64,000 nucleotides of DNA, from positions 1 through 64,000 of the forward strand of contig JAIEAP010000041.1 of assembly GCA_029071325.1 (NCBI GenBank), read 5' to 3'. The first letter of the stretch is position 1. The number at the start of each line of letters is the position of its first letter. The translations under genes were made by a program, and so were the position numbers. Below the pieces are notes generated by a model. The model worked only from the letters and a program-made list of their open reading frames with translations, had not been told where the DNA came from and ran no database searches. Positions 1-8,610 of this stretch are shown piece after piece. The DNA comes from Lachnospiraceae bacterium (GTDB taxonomy: Bacteria > Bacillota > Clostridia > Lachnospirales > Lachnospiraceae).

Positions 1-270
1 AGCGGACAATGGCGAGAACCGGACAAGCCATTTTGTATCCTGCACAGGCTGTGTGTAGATCCGCAGTACCAGAATCAAGGAGTGGCAGGAAGAACCATGG
101 CGCATATAGAGAGAATGGCATTTCGACAGGGAGAGCGTGCGATCCGTCTGGATGCCTTTTCAGAGAATCTATATTCATTAAAACTTTACCGCAGGTGCGG
201 GTATACCAAGGTGGGAACAGCAGAATGGAGAAAAGGGACATTTTATCTAATGGAGAAGTATTTGCCATGA
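1..270 (+). CDS. GNAT family N-acetyltransferase, C-terminal part (cut by left edge)
   Basis: The reading frame is open from base 1 to the TGA at 268-270, so the gene begins outside the window. The visible 89 residues hold the second half of a GNAT fold: a beta4/motif A segment with LHRLCVDPQYQNQG (acetyl-CoA pyrophosphate loop) and a late AFSENLYSLKLYRRCGYTK segment typical of motif B. GNAT enzymes transfer acetyl from acetyl-CoA to an amine; the substrate cannot be read from this part. The stop overlaps the ATG of the AraC-type regulator (ATGA), so the two are probably co-transcribed and translationally coupled. Confidence 0.8.
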   Translation, partial: SGQWREPDKPFCILHRLCVDPQYQNQGVAGRTMAHIERMAFRQGERAIRLDAFSENLYSLKLYRRCGYTKVGTAEWRKGTFYLMEKYLP

Positions 271-908
271 GACAGCAAGTAGAGAAAAGTATTAGATACT
301 GCCGGAGAAATGAATCTATGGAACTGATCTGTTATCGGGATTCCCTTTTGGCGTATCCGCTCCATACCCATGCAGTTCATGTGACGTTTGGATATGTTAC
401 AGACGGCTGTGTCCGAATCATAGAGAGAGACGGGGAACATCTGTACCGCGCCGGTGACACTTTCTGTATTCCGTCTGATACGCCCCATAGCCTTGCACCG
501 GGAAACGGCAGACCGTATTCCATGATTGTTTTATGTGTACGGATAGCAGAAGCTGCGACTGCAGAAAAAACCAATGCAGATTATGCTTACCAATTGAAGC
601 GTGCGATCCTGCAAATGCCGGAGGCGGCGGTTTCCATTGAGGCTATGGCGCGCAGCGTCTGTGTCAGTCCCTATCATATGATCCGGGTCTTTAAAAACAC
701 ATGCGGACTTACGCCCCATCAATTTCAGATGCAGTGTAGAATCCGAAAAGCGCAGAAATTGCTGGAGGAAGGAAAAAGCGTGATCCAGGCGGCTTATGAG
801 GCAGGTTTTTGTGATCAGAGCCACCTGGATCGCTGTTTCCGCAAGATGGTAAGACTCACGCCCAGTGCTTATAAGCAGATGGCGCCCTCTAACAGAGCGC
901 CGGAATGA
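267..908 (+). CDS. AraC family transcriptional regulator with N-terminal cupin
   Basis: 213 residues from an ATG that overlaps the stop of the preceding GNAT gene; a GGAGAAG ribosome binding site lies about nine bases upstream. A longer frame reading back to base 9 has no RBS and would run over the GNAT gene, so it was not used. Residues ~20-100 form a cupin-like sensor (the SDTPHSLAPG segment is typical of AraC arm domains). Residues ~125-205 are a two-helix-turn-helix AraC domain, with a first HTH around VSPYHMIRVFKNTCG and a second at AAYEAGFCDQSHLDRCFRK. It probably responds to a small molecule and controls the GNAT gene or nearby genes. The ligand is unknown. Its last 20 bases overlap the convergent cupin gene. 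Confidence 0.88.
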   Translation: MRQQVEKSIRYCRRNESMELICYRDSLLAYPLHTHAVHVTFGYVTDGCVRIIERDGEHLYRAGDTFCIPSDTPHSLAPGNGRPYSMIVLCVRIAEAATAEKTNADYAYQLKRAILQMPEAAVSIEAMARSVCVSPYHMIRVFKNTCGLTPHQFQMQCRIRKAQKLLEEGKSVIQAAYEAGFCDQSHLDRCFRKMVRLTPSAYKQMAPSNRAPE

Positions 909-1278
909 ATTTTGCGAAGAGATATAATCCGTCTTGATCTGCGGTCACTTCATGAGGAATCCCGGCAGGCATGATGGAAATGAAGCCCGGTTTGTAAGTA
1001 ATTTTGGTGCCGTCATTTATGCAGCAGCCGGAACCGGCAATCACTTCATGAGTTTCTAACTGTGTTTTGTGTACATGGTTTTTGATGGACATATTTGGCG
1101 CAATGCGCACGAGATGATAGCTGAATTGTCCGCCTGTGTCTCTGGCGGTGACGATGGCTTTCAGCTCCACACCGTCAAAGTCCGGGTGCTTTGTCCAGGG
1201 AATCCCGGAGAATTCCACCATGCCAGATGGTAACCTCAACGAGCCGGTGTTAAATTTTTCGAATAAGTTGTTGTCCAT
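889..1278 (-). CDS. Small cupin-domain protein
   Basis: 129 residues. The start is set by AGGAGG nine bases upstream on the minus strand; the frame stays open further upstream but without another RBS. A single cupin domain fills the protein: the first motif includes HVHKTQLETHEVIAGSG and the second a GFISIMPAGIPHEV segment, giving three histidines and a glutamate suited to metal binding. Such small cupins may be isomerases, dioxygenases or ligand sensors, and the family does not fix the reaction. The gene is transcribed toward the AraC regulator and their 3' ends overlap by 20 bases. Confidence 0.8.
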   Translation of the reverse strand: MDNNLFEKFNTGSLRLPSGMVEFSGIPWTKHPDFDGVELKAIVTARDTGGQFSYHLVRIAPNMSIKNHVHKTQLETHEVIAGSGCCINDGTKITYKPGFISIMPAGIPHEVTADQDGLYLFAKFIPALC

Positions 1279-1369
1279 GGGTTTTGACCTCCTTTGTTTT
1301 GATATGCATAGGATACACGCAAACGTAAGAAGAGGCTTGGATAAAATTGCGGTGTAAGGAGAAATGAGT

Positions 1370-1840
1370 ATGCTTTGGAAGCGATTGCTGACCGGAATTC
1401 TGCTGGTGGCATGGATGGCTGTGATCTTTTGGTTTTCGGCACAGCCGGCGGAAGCATCCGGTGAGATCAGCGGTACGATCACCTATCGACTGGTAAGCAC
1501 CACCGGTCAGATACTGCACATGGAGCTGAGTGAATCTCAGGTGTTGGAATATACCGAGAAGCTGGAGCATCCGATTCGGAAAGCGGCGCATATGACGGAA
1601 TATGCGATTCTGGGACTGCTATCCGTATTTTTTTGCCGGACTTTCTCGAACCGGATGAGGCGAATTTATCCGATTGCATTTTTGATGGCGTTCTGTTATG
1701 CGTGTACGGATGAATTTCATCAGCTTTTTGTGCCGGGGCGGGCAGGGCGGTTTACGGATGTCTGCATAGATACGGCAGGCGCGTGTATCGCGCTGATTCT
1801 GCTTTATCTTATGGAAAAAAGAAGAAAAGCGCAGAAGTAA
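1370..1840 (+). CDS. VanZ-like integral membrane protein
   Basis: 156 residues. ATG codons lie at 1364 and 1370. The AAGGAGA at 1356-1362 is only about two bases before the first and about eight before the second, so 1370 is preferred. The protein starts with a membrane helix (LTGILLVAWMAVIFWFS) followed by an outside loop, then two or three further helices. The VanZ hallmark is present: RKAAHMTEYAILG in one helix, then DEFHQLFVPGRAGRFTD and a DTAGA helix. VanZ proteins are linked to low-level teicoplanin resistance, but most chromosomal homologues have no proven role. It is not adjacent to the vanG-type cluster at 14-21 kb. Confidence 0.85.
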   Translation: MLWKRLLTGILLVAWMAVIFWFSAQPAEASGEISGTITYRLVSTTGQILHMELSESQVLEYTEKLEHPIRKAAHMTEYAILGLLSVFFCRTFSNRMRRIYPIAFLMAFCYACTDEFHQLFVPGRAGRFTDVCIDTAGACIALILLYLMEKRRKAQK

Positions 1841-1868
1841 ACTTTTTTGGATTCCGCAGGCGGACCCG

Positions 1869-3209
1869 TCAAAACTCATCCGTCTTACCTGTACCGTCAC
1901 CGGACAAGGACGCGCGCAACAGCAACAGCTCCTGTATCTGAAGATTGGACAGCTTTTGCTTGCCGCCAGGTGTTTTTATGTATACTTCGCCCCTGGACGT
2001 GGAAATTAGGTGGTTGTTCAGGTAGGGGTATACGTCTGCTTCCACAATATAGACATCCGACAGTACTTTCCCATCGGCAGAGGCAACCCGATGAAATTTG
2101 ACATCATACAGGTCGGGGCTGACTAATGGTTCTGCATGGGACAGCGCTTCTGAAATCCGTTTCTGAATGGTGTCGATGTCAGAATAGGAGAGCCGCACTC
2201 CTGTGATCAGCCGTTTATCATTCACGCCCCAGAATATTTTCCCGATTTCCTTTGGCCGACTGTTTAAGTAAGCGTTTATATAGATTTCGGCATTTGCAAC
2301 TATGGCGTCGCATACACGGTTTCCCTTTATTTCCTTTAGCTCAACGGTTCTGCTTTCTCCGTAGGGAAATACATCCCCAAGGCGATAAGAGATGGGTACG
2401 ATGGTATCCTCTGCCGCAGGATCGGCGGACTTGGGGGCGTTCGGTCTGTTCCGGGGAATCATATGGTAGTTGTAGGACACCGGACTGATCTCGCCGGAAG
2501 GCGGCAGCAGTGGAACATGATGAATTGCCTCATGTGTAAACACATCTTTCCAATGATTTCCTTCTGCAAGAATAAATTGTATCCCTTTCATTTTGGTGAG
2601 AATCTCTAAGACCATGCGGCACATTTCAGGATCGAAGGCAGATAGTATGCTATCTCCGATCACAATGGAATCTGGCGGAATCTCGGACAAGAAGCAGATC
2701 AGGTCAAGATACCGTTGTTCGGCTACACTCATGAGAAAATCCGTTTCCATTTTTGCCTGACAGGTTCCCAGGATATGATGTCCCTGTATTTCCAGATCTT
2801 TTAAAAATAAAATTCCTTTGCGGATCGCGCTTTTGGCGTACTTTTTATAGCCGGTTCGTTCTAATTCGGGAAAATAGAAAAATAAATGTTCCCGGTTGAT
2901 TTTGGATGCGGACGCCAGATCATCAAAATGGTTCACCATCAACTGTGAGGAATGGCTGGTATAGCGGCGCATGAGATCAAAGGTCTTGCCGTCAGAATGG
3001 ATTCTCAGCAGGGTGAGCCCGTTCTCCCTGGCAGCTTGATGATACTGCAGTATTTCATCATCAAAAAAAGTTGCGTATAAAGAGGCTAAAAGCTGTGTTT
3101 TCCCGGCAGCGTTATCTCCGGTAATCAGATTGATTCCCTCAGGGTGCAGAGCAATGTGCTGTTTTTTGATGGGACCGAAATTGTGAACCTGTAGCTCGCT
3201 GATATACAT
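1869..3209 (-). CDS. SMC/RecF-like AAA ATPase fused to a Schlafen-type AlbA_2 domain
   Basis: 446 residues, starting at an ATG preceded by GGGGAGAGG. The frame extends 32 codons upstream without an RBS. Residues ~1-240 form a compact ABC/AAA-type ATPase: MYISELQVHNFGPI (RecF-like first strand), Walker A GDNAAGKT near residue 30, a signature-like SVAEQRYLDLICFL and a Walker B-like strand SIVIGDSILSAFD, where the usual catalytic Glu after the Asp is Ser. Residues ~285-420 resemble the Schlafen AlbA_2 fold: ESRTVELKEI, then IFWGVNDKRLITGVRL. The combination suggests ATP-gated nucleic-acid sensing or processing, as in some defence genes, but this is inference. No partner lies in the same orientation; it is convergent with the vanZ-like gene and divergent from the GNAT pseudogene. 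Confidence 0.75.
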   Translation of the reverse strand: MYISELQVHNFGPIKKQHIALHPEGINLITGDNAAGKTQLLASLYATFFDDEILQYHQAARENGLTLLRIHSDGKTFDLMRRYTSHSSQLMVNHFDDLASASKINREHLFFYFPELERTGYKKYAKSAIRKGILFLKDLEIQGHHILGTCQAKMETDFLMSVAEQRYLDLICFLSEIPPDSIVIGDSILSAFDPEMCRMVLEILTKMKGIQFILAEGNHWKDVFTHEAIHHVPLLPPSGEISPVSYNYHMIPRNRPNAPKSADPAAEDTIVPISYRLGDVFPYGESRTVELKEIKGNRVCDAIVANAEIYINAYLNSRPKEIGKIFWGVNDKRLITGVRLSYSDIDTIQKRISEALSHAEPLVSPDLYDVKFHRVASADGKVLSDVYIVEADVYPYLNNHLISTSRGEVYIKTPGGKQKLSNLQIQELLLLRASLSGDGTGKTDEF

Positions 3210-3346
3210 AATCCTCTCCCCTTTTTTCTTATGTGATGATATGATAAAATGAACAGGGCCGATATGCCAAAGGCAAGTAGGAACATCATACATGATTTGT
3301 GTCATTTTGACAATATCATGTTTGATTAATCAGGAGGATGATACAC

Positions 3347-3777
3347 ATGAAGGAAATGACAGTTCACGATACGATTGCGGAATATTTATCGGATTCCCCC
3401 TATGTTTATAAGCGGGCATCCATAGACGATATGGACGAGCTGGTACGGACGAGAATAGAGGTTTTGCGTGCAGCAAATAAGCTGTCGGATGAGATTGATA
3501 TGTCACAGGTGCAGCAGGAGGCGTGAGCTTTTATCAGGTGATGCCCACATATCATAATCCAAGCGGTAAGAAAGCGTATATTATGAATATGTATACAGCG
3601 CCGGAATATAGAAGGCAGGGCATTGCTTTTCGGATGCTGGATGTATTGATAGAAGAGGCGAGGAAGAAGGGGATTTCCCAGATTGCCCTGGAGGCAACAG
3701 AGATGGGACGTCCATTATATGAGAAATATGGATTTGTGCCGATGAAGGATGAAATGGAATTATGCTCATTTGATTGA
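3347..3777 (+). pseudogene. GNAT acetyltransferase with internal deletion
   Basis: An AGGAGG at 3332-3337 is nine bases before the ATG at 3347. The N-terminal part reads as a normal GNAT start (YKRASIDDMDELVRTRIEVL) up to residue ~60, then stops at TGA 3524-3526. From about 3523 another frame continues the same family: VSFYQVMPTYHNPSG, the acetyl-CoA motif MYTAPEYRRQGIAFRMLD and the end motif GRPLYEKYGFVPMKDEM. The central strands expected between QQEA and VSFYQ, roughly 40 residues, are missing. A single out-of-frame deletion explains this. The second part has a GTG but no good RBS, so an active enzyme is unlikely. Confidence 0.8.
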
Positions 3778-3817
3778 TACAAAATGATGATTTTTGATTT
3801 ATAGAAAGGGAATTGAG

Positions 3818-4867
3818 ATGCAGAAAAAGAAAGATGTAATAACAATCCGTTCCAGCGCAGCGGAATATCTTACCTATGTCGCATCCGTTGGAGATGAGGA
3901 AAACAGCGTTGAAATGAGATATGAAGACGAGAATATATGGCTGACACAGAAGTTAATGGCAAATCTTTATGATGTAGATGTCCGTACAATAAATTACCAT
4001 ATTAAAAGAATCTTTCATGACAGTGAATTGCAGGAGAATGCAGTTATCCGAAAATTTCGGATAACTGCAGAGGATGGAAAAAACTATAATACCAATCATT
4101 ATTCCTTAGAGATGATTATTGCCGTCGGATTTAAAGTAAATTCTGAGAGGGCTGTGCAGTTCAGAAAATGGGTGAATCAGATTGCAAAGGACTATACTAT
4201 TAAAGGTTGGATCATGGATGTTGAGCGCATCAAAAGAGGGACTTATTTAACAGAAAAGTATTTCGAGGAACAGCTTGAACGTATTCGTGAAATTCGCGCA
4301 AGCGAAAGGAAATTTTATCAAAAAGTTACTGACTTATATGCTACGGCTATTGATTATGATAAAACAGCGGCTGCTACAAAACGTTTTTATGCAACGGTGC
4401 AAAACAAAATGCATTATGCTATTCATGGACATACTGCTGCGGAGTTGATTGTGGAAAGAGCCGATCATCAGAAAGACCATATGGGATTGACTGTCTGGGC
4501 AGATGCACCAAACGGAAAAATTAAGAAAAGCGATGTGACCATTGCTAAGAATTATTTGTCAGAGTTTGAGATGAGCCAGCTTAACCGTATGGTATCCGCT
4601 TATCTTGACTTTGCGGAAAGCATGACTTTAAGGCATATTCCGCTGACAATGCATGATTGGGAAACAAGACTGAATGGTTTTATTGAAATGTTTGAGTATG
4701 GTCTTTTAAAGGATGCTGGAAAGGTGTCAGTTGAAATTGCAAAGCTTCACGCAGAAACTGAATTTGAAAAATATAGAGTGATTCAGGATCAGCTTTTTAT
4801 GTCAGATTTTGATAAGTATATGTTGGAACTTGAAGAAAAAGCAAAGAGTGCAATACCAAATGGATAA
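3818..4867 (+). CDS. RhuM family protein
   Basis: 349 residues from the ATG after GAAAGGGAATTGAG; an upstream in-frame ATG at 3794 lacks spacing to an RBS. The N-terminal third shows the RhuM/KilA-like pattern: IWLTQKLMANLYDVDVRTIN (a helix-turn-helix-like segment), YHIKRIFHDSEL and NYNTNHYSLEMIIAVGFKV. The rest is helical and includes IRASERKFYQKVTDLYATAIDYD, shared by RhuM proteins. The family is named after a Salmonella pathogenicity-island gene, is widespread in bacteria and mobile regions, and has no established biochemical role. DNA or RNA contact is suggested by the N-terminal part. It is monocistronic here, 53 bases ahead of the nucleotidyltransferase gene. Confidence 0.85.
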   Translation: MQKKKDVITIRSSAAEYLTYVASVGDEENSVEMRYEDENIWLTQKLMANLYDVDVRTINYHIKRIFHDSELQENAVIRKFRITAEDGKNYNTNHYSLEMIIAVGFKVNSERAVQFRKWVNQIAKDYTIKGWIMDVERIKRGTYLTEKYFEEQLERIREIRASERKFYQKVTDLYATAIDYDKTAAATKRFYATVQNKMHYAIHGHTAAELIVERADHQKDHMGLTVWADAPNGKIKKSDVTIAKNYLSEFEMSQLNRMVSAYLDFAESMTLRHIPLTMHDWETRLNGFIEMFEYGLLKDAGKVSVEIAKLHAETEFEKYRVIQDQLFMSDFDKYMLELEEKAKSAIPNG

Positions 4868-4920
4868 ACCGCTAATGCGAGAAGGCGTTTGAAATAAGGA
4901 ATCTATAAGGAGATGATGAT

Positions 4921-5796
4921 ATGCGTGACGAAGTAAACATGTACCGTTTGATTACCGATATTGCCGATGAGGACGACAGGATACTGGCAGTCTATATGAA
5001 CGGTTCCAGAACCAATCCCAATGCGCCGAAGGATATCTTTCAGGATTACGATATTGTGTATGTGGTAAAGGAGACAAAAAGCTTTATTGAGGATAAATCG
5101 TGGATTCATAAATTTGGAGACATTATGTACATGCAGTACCCGGATGAACACCCGGATTATCCCAGTGACAAAGAGAATTTCTATGGGTGGCTGATGCAGT
5201 TTACGGATGGGAACCGGATGGATATTCATGTGGAGACGGTAGCTCATGCAAGGGAGCATATTGGAGAGGACAGGCTGTGCCGTATCCTGTTGGATAAGGA
5301 GGATGTTCTGCCTAAGATGCCGGAGCCCACGGATGCGGATCATCGGGTGAAGAAACCGTCGGAAGCACAGTTTAGGGCGTGCTGTAATGAGTTTTGGTGG
5401 TGCAGCAATAATCTTGCCAAGGGCTTATGGCGGGAGGAGATGCCGTATGTGCAGGATATGGCGAACTTTGTGGTACGCAAGCAGTTGGAGAAAATGCTTT
5501 CCTGGAAAGCAGGGATACAGACGGACTTTCAGGTGAGTGTCGGCAAGTCTGCAAAATATCTGTATCGATGGTTGACGCAGGCCGAGTATGAGAGCTATCT
5601 GGATACTTACTTCAACGGGAATGTGGAGGGGGCATGGAACGCAGTTTTGAAAATGTGCGATCTCTTTGAGCATACGGCAAAGTATGTGGCGGATAGCCTT
5701 GCCATGACGTATGATGATGCTGAGGGAAGGGCGGCGAGAGACTTCCTGGAGCATGTGCGGAACCTGCCGAAGGATGCTCCAGGAGTTTATGAATAG
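4921..5796 (+). CDS. ANT(6)/AadE-like aminoglycoside 6-nucleotidyltransferase
   Basis: 291 residues, close to the usual ~285-300 of the family, with AAGGAG eight bases before the ATG. The nucleotidyltransferase signature is at residues ~25-50: VYMNGSRTNPN followed by DIFQDYDIVYVV, giving the GSR plus paired acidic residues that bind Mg-ATP. A further acidic strand, NRMDIHVET, supplies the third carboxylate. The C-terminal helical half includes EFWWCSNNLAKGLWREEMPY, a conserved streptomycin adenylyltransferase segment. Such enzymes adenylate streptomycin on the 6-hydroxyl. Chromosomal relatives vary in activity, so resistance should not be assumed. It ends 10 bases before the convergent aldehyde dehydrogenase. 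Confidence 0.85.
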   Translation: MRDEVNMYRLITDIADEDDRILAVYMNGSRTNPNAPKDIFQDYDIVYVVKETKSFIEDKSWIHKFGDIMYMQYPDEHPDYPSDKENFYGWLMQFTDGNRMDIHVETVAHAREHIGEDRLCRILLDKEDVLPKMPEPTDADHRVKKPSEAQFRACCNEFWWCSNNLAKGLWREEMPYVQDMANFVVRKQLEKMLSWKAGIQTDFQVSVGKSAKYLYRWLTQAEYESYLDTYFNGNVEGAWNAVLKMCDLFEHTAKYVADSLAMTYDDAEGRAARDFLEHVRNLPKDAPGVYE

Positions 5797-5806
5797 AGAG
5801 CGATGG

Positions 5807-7186
5807 TTATTTTAAGAAGAAGCGGATCAGCTTCTCGTTTGACTTCCGATAGGGCTGGTAACGCATGGGCAGATCCAGCCAGGTCTTCTTGTCTACGATG
5901 CTCTTGGTATGGGAAAATGTCAGGAAGCCGTCCCGTCCATGATAGGAGCCCATTCCGCTTTCTCCAAACCCGCCGAATCCCATTTCGCTGGTGGCAAGAT
6001 GGATGATAGTGTCGTTGATGCAGCCGCCGCCAAAGCCGCAGGCACTCGTTACGGTCCGGGCAATCTTCTTGTCCGAGGTAAAGAGATACAGGGCAAGGGG
6101 GTGGGGCATGGCGTTGATCTTGTGAACAGCATCGGTGATGGAATCATAGGTCAGTATGGGCAGCAGGGGGCCGAAGATTTCTTCCTGCATGACGGCGTCC
6201 GTGAAGGATACCTGATCCAATACCGTGGGTTCGATCCGCAGGGCGGCGCTGTCAGAGCTGCCGCCGATGACGACCTTATCTGGGTCCATCAATCCCAGAA
6301 TTCTCTGGAAATGCTTTTCATTGATGATTTTCCCGTAATCTTGATTGGAGAGGGGCGTTTCGCCAAATTGCAGAGTGATCTGGCGCTTCAGTTCCTCTAC
6401 GAGCTGGGGGCGGATGGAGCTGTCGCACAAAATATAGTCGGGGGCGACGCAGGTCTGGCCGCAGTTTAAGAATTTGCCGAACACGATCCGTTTTGCCGCA
6501 AGCTTAAGGTTCGCGGTTTTCTCCACGATACAGGGGCTTTTTCCGCCCAGCTCCAGCGTGACAGGGGTCAGGTGTGCGGCGGCGTTTTTCATGACTTCTT
6601 TGCCGACTGCCTGGCTTCCCGTGAAGAAGATGTAGTCAAAATGTTCGTGGAGCAGGCAGGTGTTTTCTGCCCGTCCTCCGGTGATCACTGTGACATAGGA
6701 GGGATCAAAGCACTCCTGGATCATCTTCTGTATCACCGCGCTGGTATGGGGAGAGTAGGCGCTTGGCTTTACGACCGCGGTATTTCCGGCGGCAATGGCG
6801 TCTACCAGAGGATCAATGGTCAGCAGGAAGGGATAGTTCCAGGGACTCATGATCAGTACTACCCCATAGGGAGAGGGCTTGCGGTAGCTTCTGGACGCAA
6901 ACTGAGCAAGGGGCGTATGCACCCGCTTTTCCCGGGCGTAAGAACGGATATGCTTTAACATGTAGCTGATCTCACTGAGCACAAGTCCTGTTTCGCACAT
7001 ATAGCTTTCAAAACGGCTCTTGCCCAGATCCTTTCGGATGGCAGCTTCAATTTCCGGTTCATACTTTACAATACATGTCTTTAATTTCTTCAGCGCCTGA
7101 ATCCGGCGGTCAACGGCAAGTGTTGCCCCGGAATAAAAGTATGCGCGCTGTGTATCGATAATCTGTCTGATTTCTGTTTCGTTCAT
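5807..7186 (-). CDS. NAD(P)-dependent aldehyde dehydrogenase
   Basis: 459 residues, the compact form of the ALDH superfamily (YwdH/fatty-aldehyde type) with a hydrophobic tail but no leader. The nucleotide-binding half includes SPWNYPFLLTIDPLVDAIAAG and the FTGSQAVGKEVM loop. Catalytic motifs are intact: general base Glu in LELGGKSP and nucleophile Cys in LNCGQTCVAPDY, with EEIFGPLLPI later. It would oxidise an aldehyde to the acid (or run with the alcohol dehydrogenase in the reducing direction). It is 42 bases downstream of the iron-ADH and probably shares its transcript; an AAGGGA motif precedes the ATG. Confidence 0.93.
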   Translation of the reverse strand: MNETEIRQIIDTQRAYFYSGATLAVDRRIQALKKLKTCIVKYEPEIEAAIRKDLGKSRFESYMCETGLVLSEISYMLKHIRSYAREKRVHTPLAQFASRSYRKPSPYGVVLIMSPWNYPFLLTIDPLVDAIAAGNTAVVKPSAYSPHTSAVIQKMIQECFDPSYVTVITGGRAENTCLLHEHFDYIFFTGSQAVGKEVMKNAAAHLTPVTLELGGKSPCIVEKTANLKLAAKRIVFGKFLNCGQTCVAPDYILCDSSIRPQLVEELKRQITLQFGETPLSNQDYGKIINEKHFQRILGLMDPDKVVIGGSSDSAALRIEPTVLDQVSFTDAVMQEEIFGPLLPILTYDSITDAVHKINAMPHPLALYLFTSDKKIARTVTSACGFGGGCINDTIIHLATSEMGFGGFGESGMGSYHGRDGFLTFSHTKSIVDKKTWLDLPMRYQPYRKSNEKLIRFFLK

Positions 7187-7228
7187 GATTCATATTCCCT
7201 TTCTGTTGAGGTGTGCGGTTCCGCTGAT

Positions 7229-8440
7229 TTATAAGGAGGCGTCCGACATCAGTGCATAGTAGAATTGTTCCAGTTCTTTTGCGTTCATTAGTACAGGAAC
7301 GGGGTAAAGCGGATTTGCCTCTTTGTCTGCATAATGTGCCAGCTTCGGAATATCCTCTTCCTGGATTTCGGGAATGGTATCGCCAATCTGGAAGCGCTTT
7401 TTCATATCCTGGACAGCGTCAATGAACTTTCGCGCCGCCTCATCATGAGGGGTGTCTTTGTCTGCAATACCGGCTTCTATAGCAAGGCGGTGCAGCTTTT
7501 TGTGAATGGTCTCGCCGTAAGCTTTCAGCACGAAGGGGAGTAAAACTGCGTTTGCCAGACCGTGGGGCACATTGTAGGCGCCGCCCAGCGAGTGGGCAAC
7601 GGCATGGACATATCCCACATAGGATTTGGTAAATGCGCAGCCGGCATAGAAGGAAGCCTTCAGCATATTTTTCCGCGCCTCGACATTGCTTCCATCACGA
7701 TAGACGGTATCGAGATTGTCAAATATAAGCTTCACGGCCATAAGGGCGTCTGTCCGGGTTCCATGGGTAGTGGAGTTGCCGATGTACGCCTCAACGGCAT
7801 GGGTCAGCGCATCCATTCCTGTGGTAGCGGTGATAAAAGGAGGAAGGCTCAGGGTGACCTTGGGGTCTAACACGGCAATCCTTGGAATCAGGGGAAAATC
7901 ATTGATGGCATATTTGTGCCGGGTGTCTGCATCCGTGATAACAGCGGCAAGAGTAGTCTCGCTTCCGGTTCCGGCAGTGGTGGGAATGGCGATCAGAAGG
8001 GGCAGCTTCTTATGAACCTTCAGGATACCCTTCATTTTCGCCAGGGACTGATTGGGTTTCGCAATCCGCGCGCCCACAGCCTTGGCGCAGTCCATGCTGG
8101 AACCGCCGCCAAATCCGATGATTGCGTTGCAGCCGTTTGAGAGATACTGTTCCACGGCCTCCTCCACATTGGCGGTGGTAGGATTCGCAACGGTTTTATC
8201 ATAAATAAAATAAGGGATTCCATCCTGGGTCAGAGCCTTTTCTAAGCGTCTGGTCAGACCCAGGCTGCGTATGCCGGCATCCGTGATGATTAAGACGGTG
8301 TCGCACTTCTTTTTCCGGATGATTTCCGGAAGAGCCTTCACGCTGCCGACAATTTTGGGCTTCCGGTAAGGGAGAAAGGGCAGTGCGATTTTAAATGCGG
8401 TCTGAAAGGTTCTGCAATAGATTTTCTTAATTGAATTCAT
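7229..8440 (-). CDS. Iron-containing alcohol dehydrogenase
   Basis: 403 residues, typical for group III Fe-dependent ADHs. Seen in order: cofactor loop GFGGGSSMDCAKA (residues ~108-120), IPTTAGTGSETT, the helix GMDALTHAVEAYI and the metal site HAVAHSLGGAYNVPHGLANA, whose histidines with the earlier Asp bind Fe2+. It interconverts an alcohol and aldehyde using NAD(P)H. AAGGAG lies about eight bases before the ATG. As first gene of a leftward pair with aldehyde dehydrogenase, it suggests a two-step alcohol to acid route or redox disposal; the substrate is not readable. It is divergent from the methyltransferase gene. Confidence 0.93.
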   Translation of the reverse strand: MNSIKKIYCRTFQTAFKIALPFLPYRKPKIVGSVKALPEIIRKKKCDTVLIITDAGIRSLGLTRRLEKALTQDGIPYFIYDKTVANPTTANVEEAVEQYLSNGCNAIIGFGGGSSMDCAKAVGARIAKPNQSLAKMKGILKVHKKLPLLIAIPTTAGTGSETTLAAVITDADTRHKYAINDFPLIPRIAVLDPKVTLSLPPFITATTGMDALTHAVEAYIGNSTTHGTRTDALMAVKLIFDNLDTVYRDGSNVEARKNMLKASFYAGCAFTKSYVGYVHAVAHSLGGAYNVPHGLANAVLLPFVLKAYGETIHKKLHRLAIEAGIADKDTPHDEAARKFIDAVQDMKKRFQIGDTIPEIQEEDIPKLAHYADKEANPLYPVPVLMNAKELEQFYYALMSDASL

Positions 8441-8541
8441 AGGGATACTCCTTACTTATGTATTCTGCTATAGTCAAATCAGTATATTCATAAACATCGG
8501 ACATTATTTTAGCGGAAAAACACATTGCATTCAAGAGGTAT

Positions 8542-8569
8542 TTGTAATCAGAATGGAAAGTGTTATAAT
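8542..8569 (+). promoter_or_regulatory. Sigma-70-type promoter for the methyltransferase gene
   Basis: TTGTAA at 8542-8547 and a perfect TATAAT at 8564-8569 are separated by 16 bases, placing the start of transcription near 8576, about 35 bases before the methyltransferase ATG. Confidence 0.6.
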
Positions 8570-8610
8570 CAAAGAAGTTAGTGCAAATTCTGTAGAGTAA
8601 GGAGCGTGTC

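Noticed and set aside
9-266. Upstream extension of the AraC gene to base 9
   Set aside because: It would overlap the GNAT gene in another frame and lacks an RBS; the ATGA-coupled start at 267 is better supported.
5909-6958. Plus-strand frames within the aldehyde dehydrogenase gene
   Set aside because: Antisense shadows of a complete ALDH with intact catalytic motifs.
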